Of a stretch of DNA of 14,611 bases, positions 1 through 7,017 are shown piece by piece. Origin of the DNA: an uncultured Roseiflexaceae bacterium (lineage in GTDB: Bacteria > Chloroflexota > Chloroflexia > Chloroflexales > Roseiflexaceae). Position 1 is the first letter of the stretch; each line of letters begins with the position of its first letter. Position numbers and translations under genes: made by a program. Below the pieces are notes generated by a model, which saw nothing but the letters and a program-made list of their open reading frames with translations, made no database searches and was not told where the DNA came from. Where the stretch lies: contig CALJIC010000082.1 in NCBI GenBank assembly GCA_937974195.1, positions 1-14,611 of the forward strand, in the 5' to 3' direction.

Positions 1-681
1 GGCTGGCGGGAGCAGACCGGCGGCGGCGGCGAGGGCGGCGTGGAGTGCCTCAGGGCTGGCGCCCGCCCCGGAGCCGAGCGACGGCAGCCCGGCGAGCGTG
101 GCGAGCTCCGGCTCGTTGATGAACAGCACATCGAGCTGCCGCGCCAGGCCGCCCAGCTCCGCCTGCCGGGCCTCGATCAGCGGCAGGCAGGCGTCGAGCG
201 ATACCGGCAGGCCGCGCTCATGCGCCGCGCCGATCAGCTCGAGCGCCGTCCGGCGCTGGCGCCCCTCCAGCAGCGCGTGGCCGCAGACGTGGAGCCAGCG
301 AGTGTCGGCGGGCAGGCCGCCGTTCGGCATATCCAGGTTGACGTTCGCGCCGCGGTAGCTGAGGAAGGTGCGCTCGCCGCCCGGCGAGATCGCGGCGTAG
401 CACAGGCCCGTGGCGAGCTCCTCGTCGCGCTGCACCGCGGACAGATCCACGCCCGCCTGCCGGGCGGCGGCGAGCGCCACGTCGGCCGCCGGGTCCGGCC
501 CGACGCGCACGAGCAGCCGCGCGGGCGTGCCGAGCGCCGCGAGCGCGGCCGCGACGTTGACCGCCGCCCCGCCGCTGCCCCACCCGAGCGCCTCGACCGG
601 GCTGTCGCCGCCCTCCTGCGGGAAGCGCCGCAGACGGGCGCTCAGGTCCGCGTTAGCGTCACCGACGACGAGCACCGCCAT
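1..681 (-). CDS. PfkB-family carbohydrate/nucleoside kinase, C-terminus cut off by window edge
   Basis: The 227 visible residues form the N-terminal three quarters of a ribokinase/PfkB-fold kinase, a cytosolic enzyme family that phosphorylates sugars, sugar phosphates or nucleosides with ATP. The start reads MAVLVVGDANADL, where the GD and the following Asp fit the substrate-binding N-terminus. The first PfkB signature region, GSGGAAVNVAAALAALG, lies at about residues 35-51. A second conserved stretch, LFINEPELATLAG, is typical of the segment before the large-lobe core. The second signature with the catalytic Asp (DTxGAGD) would lie beyond base 1, so catalytic competence cannot be judged. The start ATG (681-679) shares one base with the TGA of the upstream ATPase gene, so it is probably translationally coupled and belongs to the importer operon. 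The substrate cannot be told from the sequence; a 2-keto-3-deoxygluconate, fructose or ribose kinase are all possible. Confidence 0.9.
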   Translation of the reverse strand, partial: MAVLVVGDANADLSARLRRFPQEGGDSPVEALGWGSGGAAVNVAAALAALGTPARLLVRVGPDPAADVALAAARQAGVDLSAVQRDEELATGLCYAAISPGGERTFLSYRGANVNLDMPNGGLPADTRWLHVCGHALLEGRQRRTALELIGAAHERGLPVSLDACLPLIEARQAELGGLARQLDVLFINEPELATLAGLPSLGSGAGASPEALHAALAAAAGLLPPA

Positions 682-1721
682 CAGCGCGCCTCGCTCACCG
701 GGAACCAGGCCAGCGCGTGGCCGGGGGCCAGCGCCACCCGCACCCGCGTGTCGGCGGCGTAGTCGTGGACGTGGTTGCAGACGCAGCGCAGGGTGCGCTG
801 CGAGCCAAGGAGCGCGACCTCGTACACATACTCGCCGCCGCGGAATGTGCGGCTGACGATCCTCGCGTTGCCCTGCGGGTCCGCGCTCAGCACCAGGTCA
901 TCCGGGCGCGCCACCGCCTCGACCAGCGTCCCGCTCGGCGCGCTGACCGGCTGCGGCACGAAGCCCAGCTCGGTGTCGAGCCCGTTCTCGGTGACCGCGG
1001 CCGGCACGAAGGACGCCTGCCCGATGAACTCCGCGACGAAGCGGGTGGCCGGCGCCGCGAAGAGCGCCTCGGGCTCGGCGGCCTGCTCCAGGTGGCCCGC
1101 GTTCATCACCGCCACCCGGTCGCCCATGTACAGCGCCTCCTCCTGGTCGTGCGTGACGAACAGCGCCGTCGTGCCGACGTGCTTGATGATCTCGCGCACC
1201 TGCGTCCGCAGCGCCGCGCGCAGGTCGGCGTCCAGGTTGCTGAACGGCTCGTCGAGCAGCAGCACCGCCGGGCGCGGGGCGAGGGCGCGCGCCAGCGCGA
1301 CGCGCTGCTGCTGGCCGCCCGAGAGCTCGTGCGGCATGCGCCGCTCCAGGCCGCCCAGCCCGACCAGGTCGAGCATCTCGCGCACGGCGGCCTGCCGCCC
1401 CTTGCCGCGCAGCCCGTACGCGACGTTGTCGCCGACCGACAGGTGCGGGAAGAGCGCGTAGTGCTGGAACACCATGCCGACGTGCCGGCGCTCGGGCGGG
1501 ACGAACAGGCCCGGGGCCGCGACCTCGCGCTCGCCGATCGCGATCCGGCCCGCGTCGGGCCGCTCGAAGCCGGCGATCAGGCGCAGCACCGTGGTCTTGC
1601 CGCACCCGCTCGGGCCGAGCAGCGCCATGATCTCGCCTGGGCGCACGGACAGGCTGAACTGCTGCACGGCGGGCACCGACCGGAACGACTTCGAGAGCTG
1701 CTCGCAGTGGACAGGGTTCAT
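681..1721 (-). CDS. fbpC: ABC transporter ATP-binding protein, FbpC/PotA type
   Basis: A 346-residue ATPase subunit that powers the importer from the cytoplasmic face. Visible motifs in order are Walker A GPSGCGKT (36-43), the Q-loop Gln at 86, signature LSGGQ (133-137), Walker B LLLDEP with Asp157-Glu158, the D-loop SNLDADLR, and the H-loop His191. After about residue 240 comes a C-terminal region with the 'ARPDDLVL' strand of a TOBE domain. This layout fits the iron(III)/polyamine/2-aminoethylphosphonate subgroup of importers. I chose the ATG at 1721 because it overlaps the permease stop by four bases (ATGA); the same frame is open far upstream but only as a shadow of the permease gene. No strong ribosome site precedes it, which fits translational coupling. 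Substrate is assigned from the neighbouring binding protein, not from this subunit. Confidence 0.95.
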   Translation of the reverse strand: MNPVHCEQLSKSFRSVPAVQQFSLSVRPGEIMALLGPSGCGKTTVLRLIAGFERPDAGRIAIGEREVAAPGLFVPPERRHVGMVFQHYALFPHLSVGDNVAYGLRGKGRQAAVREMLDLVGLGGLERRMPHELSGGQQQRVALARALAPRPAVLLLDEPFSNLDADLRAALRTQVREIIKHVGTTALFVTHDQEEALYMGDRVAVMNAGHLEQAAEPEALFAAPATRFVAEFIGQASFVPAAVTENGLDTELGFVPQPVSAPSGTLVEAVARPDDLVLSADPQGNARIVSRTFRGGEYVYEVALLGSQRTLRCVCNHVHDYAADTRVRVALAPGHALAWFPVSEAR

Positions 1722-3343
1722 GGGCGATCTCTGTGTTCGCGCAGGGTGATCAGGGCCATCGGCACGGACGAGAGCAGTACGATCAGCAGCGCGGGCGCGG
1801 CGGCGCGGGCGAAGAACGCCTCGGAGACTGCCGACCAGACCGCGGTCGCCAGCGTCTGGAAGCCGATCGGCGCCAGGATCAGCGTGGCGGGCAGCTCCTT
1901 CATCGCCGTCAGAAAGACCAGCGCCGCGCCGGCGGTGAAGCCGGGGCGGATGAGCGGCGCGGTGATCGTGACGAACACCTGCAGCGGGGTGCGGCCCAGG
2001 CTGCGGGCGCTCTCCTCGAGGCTCGGGTGCACCTGCAGCAGCGCGGCGCGCAGCGCGCCGACCGCCTGCGGCAGGAACAGTACCCCGTACGCCAGAATCA
2101 GCATCGCAAACGTCTGGTACAGCGGGAGGGCGTAGTTCACGCCGAAGAACACCAGCGCCAGCGCGACGGCGATGCCCGGCAGCGCATACGCCGAGTATAC
2201 CAGGCGTTCGAGCGCGCGCGTGAGGCCGCTGGCCCGGCGAACGACCAGCACGGCGACCGGCAGCGCCGCGAGGGTGGTGGCGAGGGCGCTGATGGCGGCG
2301 GCCGAGACCGAGTTGAGCGTGATCTCCCCGAGCGACCCGAGCGCCTCGCCGGCCAGCAGCCCGCGGACGAGCCAGTAGACCAGCACGCCCGCCGGCAGCG
2401 CCAGGCTCAGCAGTACGACCAGCCCGCAGAACAGGAGCGCCGGCCAGCGCCACGGGCCGAGCGCCACCTGCGCCGGCGGGCGAGTCGCGGCGCTGTGGTC
2501 GTAGCGCGCCCGCCCGCGCAGGCGGGCCTCGAGCATCAGCAGCACCAGCGTGAGCCCGATCAGGATCAGCGCGAACAGCGCCGCCTGCGAGCGGTCGAAC
2601 GACCGGTATTGGGTGTAGATCACGCGCGTGAAGGTGTCGTAGCGCATGATCGCCACCGCCCCGAAGTCGCGCAGGGCGTAGAGCGCCACCAGCAGCCCGC
2701 CGGCGCCGAGCGCGGGGCGCAGGTGCGGCAGGGTCACGCGCAGGAATGTGCCCCAGGCGCCGCTGCCGAGCCCGCGCGACGCCTCCTCAAGCGCGGGGTC
2801 CATGCGCTGCAGCGCGGCCCGCGCGCTCAGCAGGATGTACGGGTAGCTCAGCAGCGTCAGCGTGAACAGCGCCCCCGGGAAGCCGTAGATGTCCGGCAGC
2901 CGCGTGATGCCCAGCGGCGCCTCGAGCGCCTGCTGCAGCAGGCCGCGCGGGCCGAGCGCCGAGGCGTACAGGTAGGCGCCGACGTAGCTGGGGATCACCA
3001 GCGGCAGCGGCGTCAGCACCGACCACAGGCGCCGCAGCGGCAGGTCGGTGCGCACGGTGAGCCAGGCGAGCGGCACGGCGATGACGCTCGAGGCCGCTGT
3101 CACCGCCAGCGCCAGCCCGGCCGTCCTCGCGACCGTCTCCCAGGTCCGCGGGCGCAGCAGCGTCTGGAGCGCCGCGTCGCTCGCGGTGAAGGCGCGGATC
3201 ACCAGGTAGACGGTGGGCAGCAGGAGCACAGCGGCGCACGCCGCCGCGGCCGCCCAGAGCGCCAGCGAGGGCCAGCCCTCGAGGCGGGGCAGCCGGAGCG
3301 AGCGCCAGCTGGCGGGGATGTGGTTGGCCTCAGCGCGACTCAT
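1718..3343 (-). CDS. fbpB: ABC transporter permease, fused two-domain FbpB type
   Basis: A 541-residue inner-membrane permease made of two homologous halves, as in FbpB/SfuB/AfuB. The first transmembrane helix lies at about 27-50. Each half has the cytoplasmic EAA loop that docks on the ATPase: EEASRGLGSGAWGTFLRVTLP at about 186-206 and EESARSLGRTPLQVFVTITAP at about 443-463, each with the conserved central Gly. I count about 12 hydrophobic segments in total. The start at 3343 (MSRAEANH) is preferred over the upstream in-frame ATG at 3421 because a purine-rich AGAGAG lies just before it and because the upstream extension is arginine-rich and runs into the intergenic hairpin. The gene overlaps the ATPase gene by four bases and follows the binding-protein gene after 118 bases. 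Two fused domains rather than two separate permeases is normal for this subfamily. Confidence 0.94.
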   Translation of the reverse strand: MSRAEANHIPASWRSLRLPRLEGWPSLALWAAAAACAAVLLLPTVYLVIRAFTASDAALQTLLRPRTWETVARTAGLALAVTAASSVIAVPLAWLTVRTDLPLRRLWSVLTPLPLVIPSYVGAYLYASALGPRGLLQQALEAPLGITRLPDIYGFPGALFTLTLLSYPYILLSARAALQRMDPALEEASRGLGSGAWGTFLRVTLPHLRPALGAGGLLVALYALRDFGAVAIMRYDTFTRVIYTQYRSFDRSQAALFALILIGLTLVLLMLEARLRGRARYDHSAATRPPAQVALGPWRWPALLFCGLVVLLSLALPAGVLVYWLVRGLLAGEALGSLGEITLNSVSAAAISALATTLAALPVAVLVVRRASGLTRALERLVYSAYALPGIAVALALVFFGVNYALPLYQTFAMLILAYGVLFLPQAVGALRAALLQVHPSLEESARSLGRTPLQVFVTITAPLIRPGFTAGAALVFLTAMKELPATLILAPIGFQTLATAVWSAVSEAFFARAAAPALLIVLLSSVPMALITLREHRDRP

Positions 3344-3377
3344 GTGCTGCTCTCTCTGTCTGCCTGAGAAAGGGAAG

Positions 3378-3421
3378 GTGCTGGCCCGGCGCAGGCCCAT
3401 GGCCGCCCGCCGAACCAGCAC
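3378..3421 (-). promoter_or_regulatory. strong intergenic hairpin between binding-protein and permease genes
   Basis: A 44-base dyad fills the middle of the 118-base gap. The outer arms are GTGCTGG (3378-3384) and CCAGCAC (3415-3421). After a 2x2 internal loop come CGGCG/CGCCG (3387-3391 with 3408-3412), then GGCC/GGCC (3394-3397 with 3401-3404) around a three-base loop. In the transcribed direction a moderately pyrimidine-rich stretch follows but there is no clear U-run. It could protect the 3' end of the binding-protein mRNA or partly terminate transcription, giving more binding protein than permease. That role is inferred by analogy with other binding-protein operons. Confidence 0.6.
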
Positions 3422-3461
3422 AGATTCTCCTGATTACCTCGATCTCGACCGGCACCCGGTG

Positions 3462-4598
3462 CTACGGCAGCACGCCGACGTCCTGCAGCAGCTGCGTCGT
3501 GCCCTGGAGGTCGTCCAGGTCGGCCATGTCGATCTCCAGCGCCATCGCGTCCAGCTCGGCCAGCGGCGGCAGCCCCGGCGCGGTCACGGTCCCTTCGACC
3601 AGCGGGTACTCATAGGTCTGGCTGGCGAAGTACTGCTGCGCCACCGGCGAGAGCATGAACTGCAGGAAGCGCTTGGCGTTCTCCTCGTTCTTGCCGTTCG
3701 CCAGGCGCCCCGCGCCGGCGACCATGATCAGCGAGCCGGGCCCGCCGCCGGACAGGAAGTGGTTGCGCGCCTTGAAGCTCTCGCCGTGCTCCGCCAGGAA
3801 GCGGTACAGGTAGTAGTGGTTCACGAAGCCGACGTCGATCTCGCCCGCGCCCACCGCCTCGACGATCGGCGCGTTGCTCTCGAAGACGACCGGCTCGTTG
3901 TTCTGGATGCCCACCAGCCACTCGCGGGTGCGCTCATCGCCCCACACCGTGCGCATCGCCGTCACCATGGCCTGGAACGAGCCGTTCGTCGGCGCCCAGC
4001 CGATGCGGCCGGACCACTGCGGGTCGGTGAAGTCCCAGATGTCGGCCGGGAGATCCTCGGGCTGCAGGGCGTCGGTGTTGTAGACCACGACGCGCGCCCG
4101 GCCCGAGATCCCGACCCACAGATCATCCGGCGAGCGGAAGCGCTCGGGCACCCGCGACAGGATCTCCTCGGGCAGCGGCGCGAACAGGCCGGCCTTCGCG
4201 ACGGCGCCGAGGCCGCCCGGGTCCTGCGCGAAGAAGACGTCGGCCGGCGAGTTCGCGCCCTCTTCGAGCAGCAGGGCCGCGATCTCGGCGGTGGAGCCGT
4301 AGCGGACGTCGACGTCGATGCCGGTGGCCTCGCTGAACTGCGCGATGATCGGCCCGACGAGCGCCTCGCTGCGGCCGGAGTAGACGACGAGCGAGCCGGA
4401 GTCGGCCGGCACTTCAACCGGTACCTCGACCGTCTCCTGGATCACCTGCGGCGGGACGGTCACGGGAACTTCGACGGTCTCGCGGACCGTCAGCGGGGTA
4501 GCCGGGGTGGACGGCGCGGCGGCGCCACAGGCCGCTAGCACTAGCGCGGAGACGATCAGGGCGGCCAGCACGGGCCGTCGGGGCATTCTGTACCGCAT
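3462..4598 (-). CDS. fbpA: substrate-binding lipoprotein of iron(III)-type ABC importer
   Basis: A 378-residue exported lipoprotein that captures substrate outside the membrane and delivers it to the permease. The signal peptide (basic start MRYRMPRR, hydrophobic 9-20) ends in the lipobox LAAC with the acylated Cys24. A low-complexity linker (about 25-67) contains the element ETVEVPV twice, typical of an extended tether. The mature domain begins with LVVYSGRSE and shows the FbpA/AfuA-like segments ADVFFAQDPGGLG (119-131), VVVYNTDAL (170-178) and GFVNHYYLYR (257-266). The Tyr pair at 262-263 matches the iron-binding tyrosines of FbpA proteins. The ATG at 4598 has AAGGAGA ten bases upstream. 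Iron(III) is the best call, but related proteins bind thiamine, polyamines, phosphonates or hexose phosphates (AfuA), so the substrate is not certain. Confidence 0.93.
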   Translation of the reverse strand: MRYRMPRRPVLAALIVSALVLAACGAAAPSTPATPLTVRETVEVPVTVPPQVIQETVEVPVEVPADSGSLVVYSGRSEALVGPIIAQFSEATGIDVDVRYGSTAEIAALLLEEGANSPADVFFAQDPGGLGAVAKAGLFAPLPEEILSRVPERFRSPDDLWVGISGRARVVVYNTDALQPEDLPADIWDFTDPQWSGRIGWAPTNGSFQAMVTAMRTVWGDERTREWLVGIQNNEPVVFESNAPIVEAVGAGEIDVGFVNHYYLYRFLAEHGESFKARNHFLSGGGPGSLIMVAGAGRLANGKNEENAKRFLQFMLSPVAQQYFASQTYEYPLVEGTVTAPGLPPLAELDAMALEIDMADLDDLQGTTQLLQDVGVLP

Positions 4599-4607
4599 TG
4601 CGGCGCA

Positions 4608-4614
4608 TCTCCTT
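4608..4614 (-). promoter_or_regulatory. ribosome binding site of the binding-protein gene
   Basis: AAGGAGA lies 9-10 bases before the ATG at 4598. It supports that start over the in-frame ATG four codons later. Confidence 0.7.
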
Positions 4615-4655
4615 GGTCGTTGTGGTCGTCTGTTGGGCCTACCGAAGAGCGCGCG

Positions 4656-4669
4656 TTAGAATAATCTAA
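4656..4669 (-). promoter_or_regulatory. candidate metal-repressor operator over the -10 box
   Basis: On the minus strand TTAGATTATTCTAA has the symmetric arms TTAG and CTAA separated by six bases (TTAGA/TCTAA if the next pair is included). It matches 10 of 14 positions of TTAGCCTAACCTAA, part of the consensus DtxR/IdeR iron box. A related element sits at the same distance from the -10 box of the dtxR-family gene (8559-8572). A protein bound here would block RNA polymerase. Binding itself is inferred. Confidence 0.5.
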
Positions 4670-4686
4670 TATGCACACTTTGTCAA
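4658..4686 (-). promoter_or_regulatory. sigma-70-type promoter of the importer operon
   Basis: On the minus strand a perfect -35 TTGACA (4686-4681) is followed after exactly 17 bases by -10 TATTCT (4663-4658). Transcription would start near 4651, leaving a leader of about 50 bases before the binding-protein ATG. The element sits in a short AT-rich island in otherwise GC-rich DNA. The -10 box is covered by the candidate operator at 4656-4669. Confidence 0.8.
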
Positions 4687-4777
4687 GCGCATACTTGTGA
4701 AAGGAGCGCCGCTGGAATGCGGACGGGGCGAGCGCCCGATGCCGGCGCCGACACATCCTACGGGAGGCATCCCAAAG

Positions 4778-4786
4778 TGCTATAAT
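4778..4786 (+). promoter_or_regulatory. extended -10 promoter of the aldehyde dehydrogenase gene
   Basis: TGC followed by a perfect TATAAT (4781-4786) forms an extended -10 element. No good -35 box is found 16-18 bases upstream, which is usual for extended -10 promoters. Start of transcription is expected near 4793, with a leader of about 55 bases that contains a small hairpin (GCGCC/GGCGC, 4811-4825). Confidence 0.65.
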
Positions 4787-4847
4787 CCGCCTGCAGCGAG
4801 GCGGACTCGCGCGCCTTGAGGGCGCCTAGCACCGAGGAGAAGGCGTT

Positions 4848-6338
4848 ATGTCTGAACCCCCTGTCTATAAGAACCTGATTGGCGGCCGATTCGTCGATTC
4901 CGCAAGCGGGCGCACGATCGAGAACCGCAACCCGGCCGACACGCGCGAAGTGATCGGCATCTTCCCCGACTCCGACGCCCGCGACGTCGCCGCGGCCGTG
5001 GAGGCCGCAAGCCGCGCCTACGAGAAGTGGCGGCTCGTGCCCGCGCCCAAGCGCGGCGAGATCCTGTTCCGCGCCGCGCAGCTCCTGGCCGAGCGCAAGG
5101 AGCAGTACGCCAGGGACATGACCCGCGAGATGGGCAAGGTGCTCAAGGAGACCCGCGGCGACGTGCAGGAGGCGATCGACATGGCCTTCTTCATGGCCGG
5201 CGAGGGCCGCCGCCTGTACGGCCAGACGACACCCTCCGAGATGCCGAACAAGTTCCAGATGTCGGTGCGGCAGCCGCTCGGCGTGTGCGGCCTGATCACC
5301 CCCTGGAACTTCCCGATGGCCATCCCGTCCTGGAAGCTCTTCCCGGCCCTGATCGTCGGCAACACGGTGGTGATCAAGCCGGCGCCCGACACGCCGCTCT
5401 CGACCTACAACCTGGTGCAGTGCCTGCTGGACGCCGGCCTGCCCGAGGGGGTCGTGAACATCGTCTGCGGCGGCGCCGAGGCCGGCGAGGCGCTGGTGCA
5501 GCACCCGGACGTCAAGGTGGTGTCCTTCACCGGCTCCACCGCCACCGGCGCCCGCGTCACGCGCCTGGCGGCCGAGGGCATGAAGCACGTCTCGCTCGAG
5601 ATGGGCGGCAAGAACCCGATGATCGTCCTGGCGGACGCCGACCTCGACCTGGTGGTGGAGGGGGCGCTGTGGGGCGCGTTCGGCACCAGCGGCCAGCGCT
5701 GCACCGCCACCTCGCGCCTGATCGCCCACCGCTCGGTCGTCGGCGAGCTGACCGAGCGGCTGGCGGACGGCGCGGAGCGGCTGGTGGTCGGCAACGGGCT
5801 GGATGAGGCGACCCAGATGGGGCCGCAGATCAACCAGATGCAGCTGGACAAGATCATCAACTACGTGCAGATCGGCAAGAACGAGGGCGCGCGGCTGGTG
5901 GTCGGCGGCAACCGGCTGAGCGAGGGGGCCACCGCCCACGGCTACTTCCACCAGCCGACGATCTTCGCCGACGTGCAGCGCCACATGCGCATCGCGCAGG
6001 AGGAGATCTTCGGCCCGGTGCTCTCGATCATCACGGTGGACAGCCTGGAGGAGGCGATCGACGTCGCCAACGACGTGCCGTACGGCCTGTCGTCCGCGAT
6101 CTACACCCGCGATGTGAACGCCGCCTTCCGGGCGATGCGCGACCTGTACACCGGCATCGTGTACGTGAACGCCCCGACGATCGGCGCCGAGATCCACCTG
6201 CCCTTCGGCGGCACGAAGGGCACCGGCAACGGCCACCGCGAGGCGGGCACGCAGGTGCTCGATGTGTTCAGCGAGTGGAAGTCGATCTACGTGGATTTCT
6301 CCGGCTCGCTGCAGCGGGCGCAGATCGACAACAACTAG
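4848..6338 (+). CDS. NAD(P)-dependent aldehyde dehydrogenase, ketoglutarate-semialdehyde-dehydrogenase-like
   Basis: A full-length 496-residue cytosolic aldehyde dehydrogenase that oxidises an aldehyde to the acid through a thioester on a catalytic cysteine. Visible motifs are TPWNFP with the oxyanion Asn154, Lys177 (VVIKPAP) for NADP/NAD binding, FTGST (227-231), the general base Glu251 in LEMGGKNP, catalytic Cys285 in SGQRCTATSR, and Glu386 in EEIFGPV. The SGQRCTATSR active site and the C-terminal NAPTIGAEIHLPFGG...GNGHREAG resemble the YcbD-like alpha-ketoglutaric semialdehyde dehydrogenases more than betaine or succinic semialdehyde enzymes. That subfamily call is from memory of the motifs and is tentative. 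The ATG at 4848 follows GAGGAGAAGG with good spacing. The gene is monocistronic, divergent from the importer operon and convergent with the next gene, so context gives no substrate hint. Confidence 0.95.
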   Translation: MSEPPVYKNLIGGRFVDSASGRTIENRNPADTREVIGIFPDSDARDVAAAVEAASRAYEKWRLVPAPKRGEILFRAAQLLAERKEQYARDMTREMGKVLKETRGDVQEAIDMAFFMAGEGRRLYGQTTPSEMPNKFQMSVRQPLGVCGLITPWNFPMAIPSWKLFPALIVGNTVVIKPAPDTPLSTYNLVQCLLDAGLPEGVVNIVCGGAEAGEALVQHPDVKVVSFTGSTATGARVTRLAAEGMKHVSLEMGGKNPMIVLADADLDLVVEGALWGAFGTSGQRCTATSRLIAHRSVVGELTERLADGAERLVVGNGLDEATQMGPQINQMQLDKIINYVQIGKNEGARLVVGGNRLSEGATAHGYFHQPTIFADVQRHMRIAQEEIFGPVLSIITVDSLEEAIDVANDVPYGLSSAIYTRDVNAAFRAMRDLYTGIVYVNAPTIGAEIHLPFGGTKGTGNGHREAGTQVLDVFSEWKSIYVDFSGSLQRAQIDNN

Positions 6339-6350
6339 TCGGAGGGGTTT

Positions 6351-6414
6351 GGGGCGGCTTCGCCTCCCCGGTAGAAAGGAGCGTGGAGGGCACCTCGCCC
6401 TCCACACCTCCCCG
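6351..6414. repeat. intergenic repeat-like element, copy A
   Basis: This copy contains GGCGGCTTCGCCTCC, the block CCCGGTAGAAAGGAGC (6367-6382), a perfect nine-base hairpin, and CACACCTCCCCG (6403-6414). The second and last blocks recur nearly unchanged and in the same order at 12688-12732. The first recurs as GGCGGCTACGCCTCC at about 14465-14478. All copies lie outside genes, so I read them as diverged members of a dispersed intergenic repeat. Confidence 0.45.
6383..6405. terminator. perfect hairpin in the convergent gap, candidate two-way terminator
   Basis: GTGGAGGGC (6383-6391) and GCCCTCCAC (6397-6405) form a nine-pair perfect stem with a five-base loop, 45 bases after the aldehyde dehydrogenase stop. 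It is flanked by a smaller hairpin (GGGG...CCCC around 6352-6369). There is no U-run on either strand, so intrinsic termination is uncertain. Confidence 0.4.
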
Positions 6415-6443
6415 CGGGGCGCCGAACCAGGCCGATCGCTTGA

Positions 6444-6474
6444 GGAGGGGCTGCGCAAGCCGCGCGGCCCCTTC
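6444..6474. terminator. second hairpin in the convergent gap
   Basis: GGGGCTGCGC (6447-6456) pairs with GCGCGGCCCC (6462-6471) through ten pairs including one G-U, around a five-base loop. Pairing can extend two or three bases outward. It ends ten bases before the stop of the minus-strand gene at 6484, so it could end transcription of that gene or of the aldehyde dehydrogenase. No U-run follows. Confidence 0.4.
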
Positions 6475-6483
6475 CCCATAGGC

Positions 6484-7017
6484 TCACGACCCGATGGTCG
6501 CGACGGTGGTGGCCGCGACAGTGCCGGCGTCCCGGTACATCATCACGACCAGGTACCAGCCGAACATCGCCATCCACGGCAGCTCGGGCAGCCGGGCGGC
6601 GTCCGGCAGGATCTCCATGCCCCCGGACAGGCGCAGGACGCCGTCGTTCCTGTAGCGCAGAAGCGGCTCGCCGCCGGCCGCGATCGTCATCTCGGTCTGC
6701 CAGAGGTTGGTGCTGGCCTGGTACTCGCGCCCGCCGGCCAGCGTGAGCGTTCCGCCGCCGCTCCAGGTGTTGTGCTTGTACTCGGCGATGTCCTCGTCCG
6801 CCTCGCACCGGCGCACCGTCACGCGCGTCTGCCAGAAGCCGACCCGCTTGAACGTCCAGCAGCCGTCGGCGCTCTCCGCGGTGGCGAGCGACCCCCAGGC
6901 GCTTCTGAAGCGCAGCGTCGCCGCCAGCTCCCCGCCGGCCAGCAGCTCGTACTCGGCGCTCATCGAGGGCTGGCGCCAGGCCAGCGCGGCGCCGGCCAGC
7001 TCTGCGATCTTCCGCAT
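6484..7017 (-). CDS. uncharacterised beta-rich protein, possibly tubby/LURP-like fold
   Basis: I do not recognise a named family for this 177-residue protein. The sequence is a series of short amphipathic strands separated by Gly turns (YELLAGGELAATLRF, WTFKRVGFWQTRVTVR, GGTLTLAGGREYQAS, GGEPLLRYRNDGVLRLSGG). It then ends in a hydrophobic segment WMAMFGWYLVVMMYRDA (148-164). The pattern of a query molecule described as 'element, residue, strand, Gly-turn' with a closing hydrophobic helix recalls tubby C-terminal/LURP-one/scramblase-like barrels, in which a central hydrophobic helix fills a beta barrel. That is a fold guess only. There is no signal peptide. The ATG at 7017 is preceded by GGGAGGTGA (7032-7024), an almost perfect Shine-Dalgarno, so translation is likely strong. 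No partner gene is evident; the gap upstream is 314 bases. Confidence 0.8.
   Translation of the reverse strand: MRKIAELAGAALAWRQPSMSAEYELLAGGELAATLRFRSAWGSLATAESADGCWTFKRVGFWQTRVTVRRCEADEDIAEYKHNTWSGGGTLTLAGGREYQASTNLWQTEMTIAAGGEPLLRYRNDGVLRLSGGMEILPDAARLPELPWMAMFGWYLVVMMYRDAGTVAATTVATIGS

Noticed and set aside
717..3367. Very long plus-strand open frames (472 and 544 codons) opposite the importer genes
   Set aside because: They are Arg/Gln/Ala-rich, lack ribosome sites and known motifs, and mirror the codon bias of the minus-strand ABC genes, whose domains are unmistakable.
4758..6479. 573-codon minus-strand frame opposite the aldehyde dehydrogenase
   Set aside because: It has no motif and a His/Val/Leu/Ala-heavy composition expected from the complement of a high-GC gene; the plus-strand gene has all catalytic residues.
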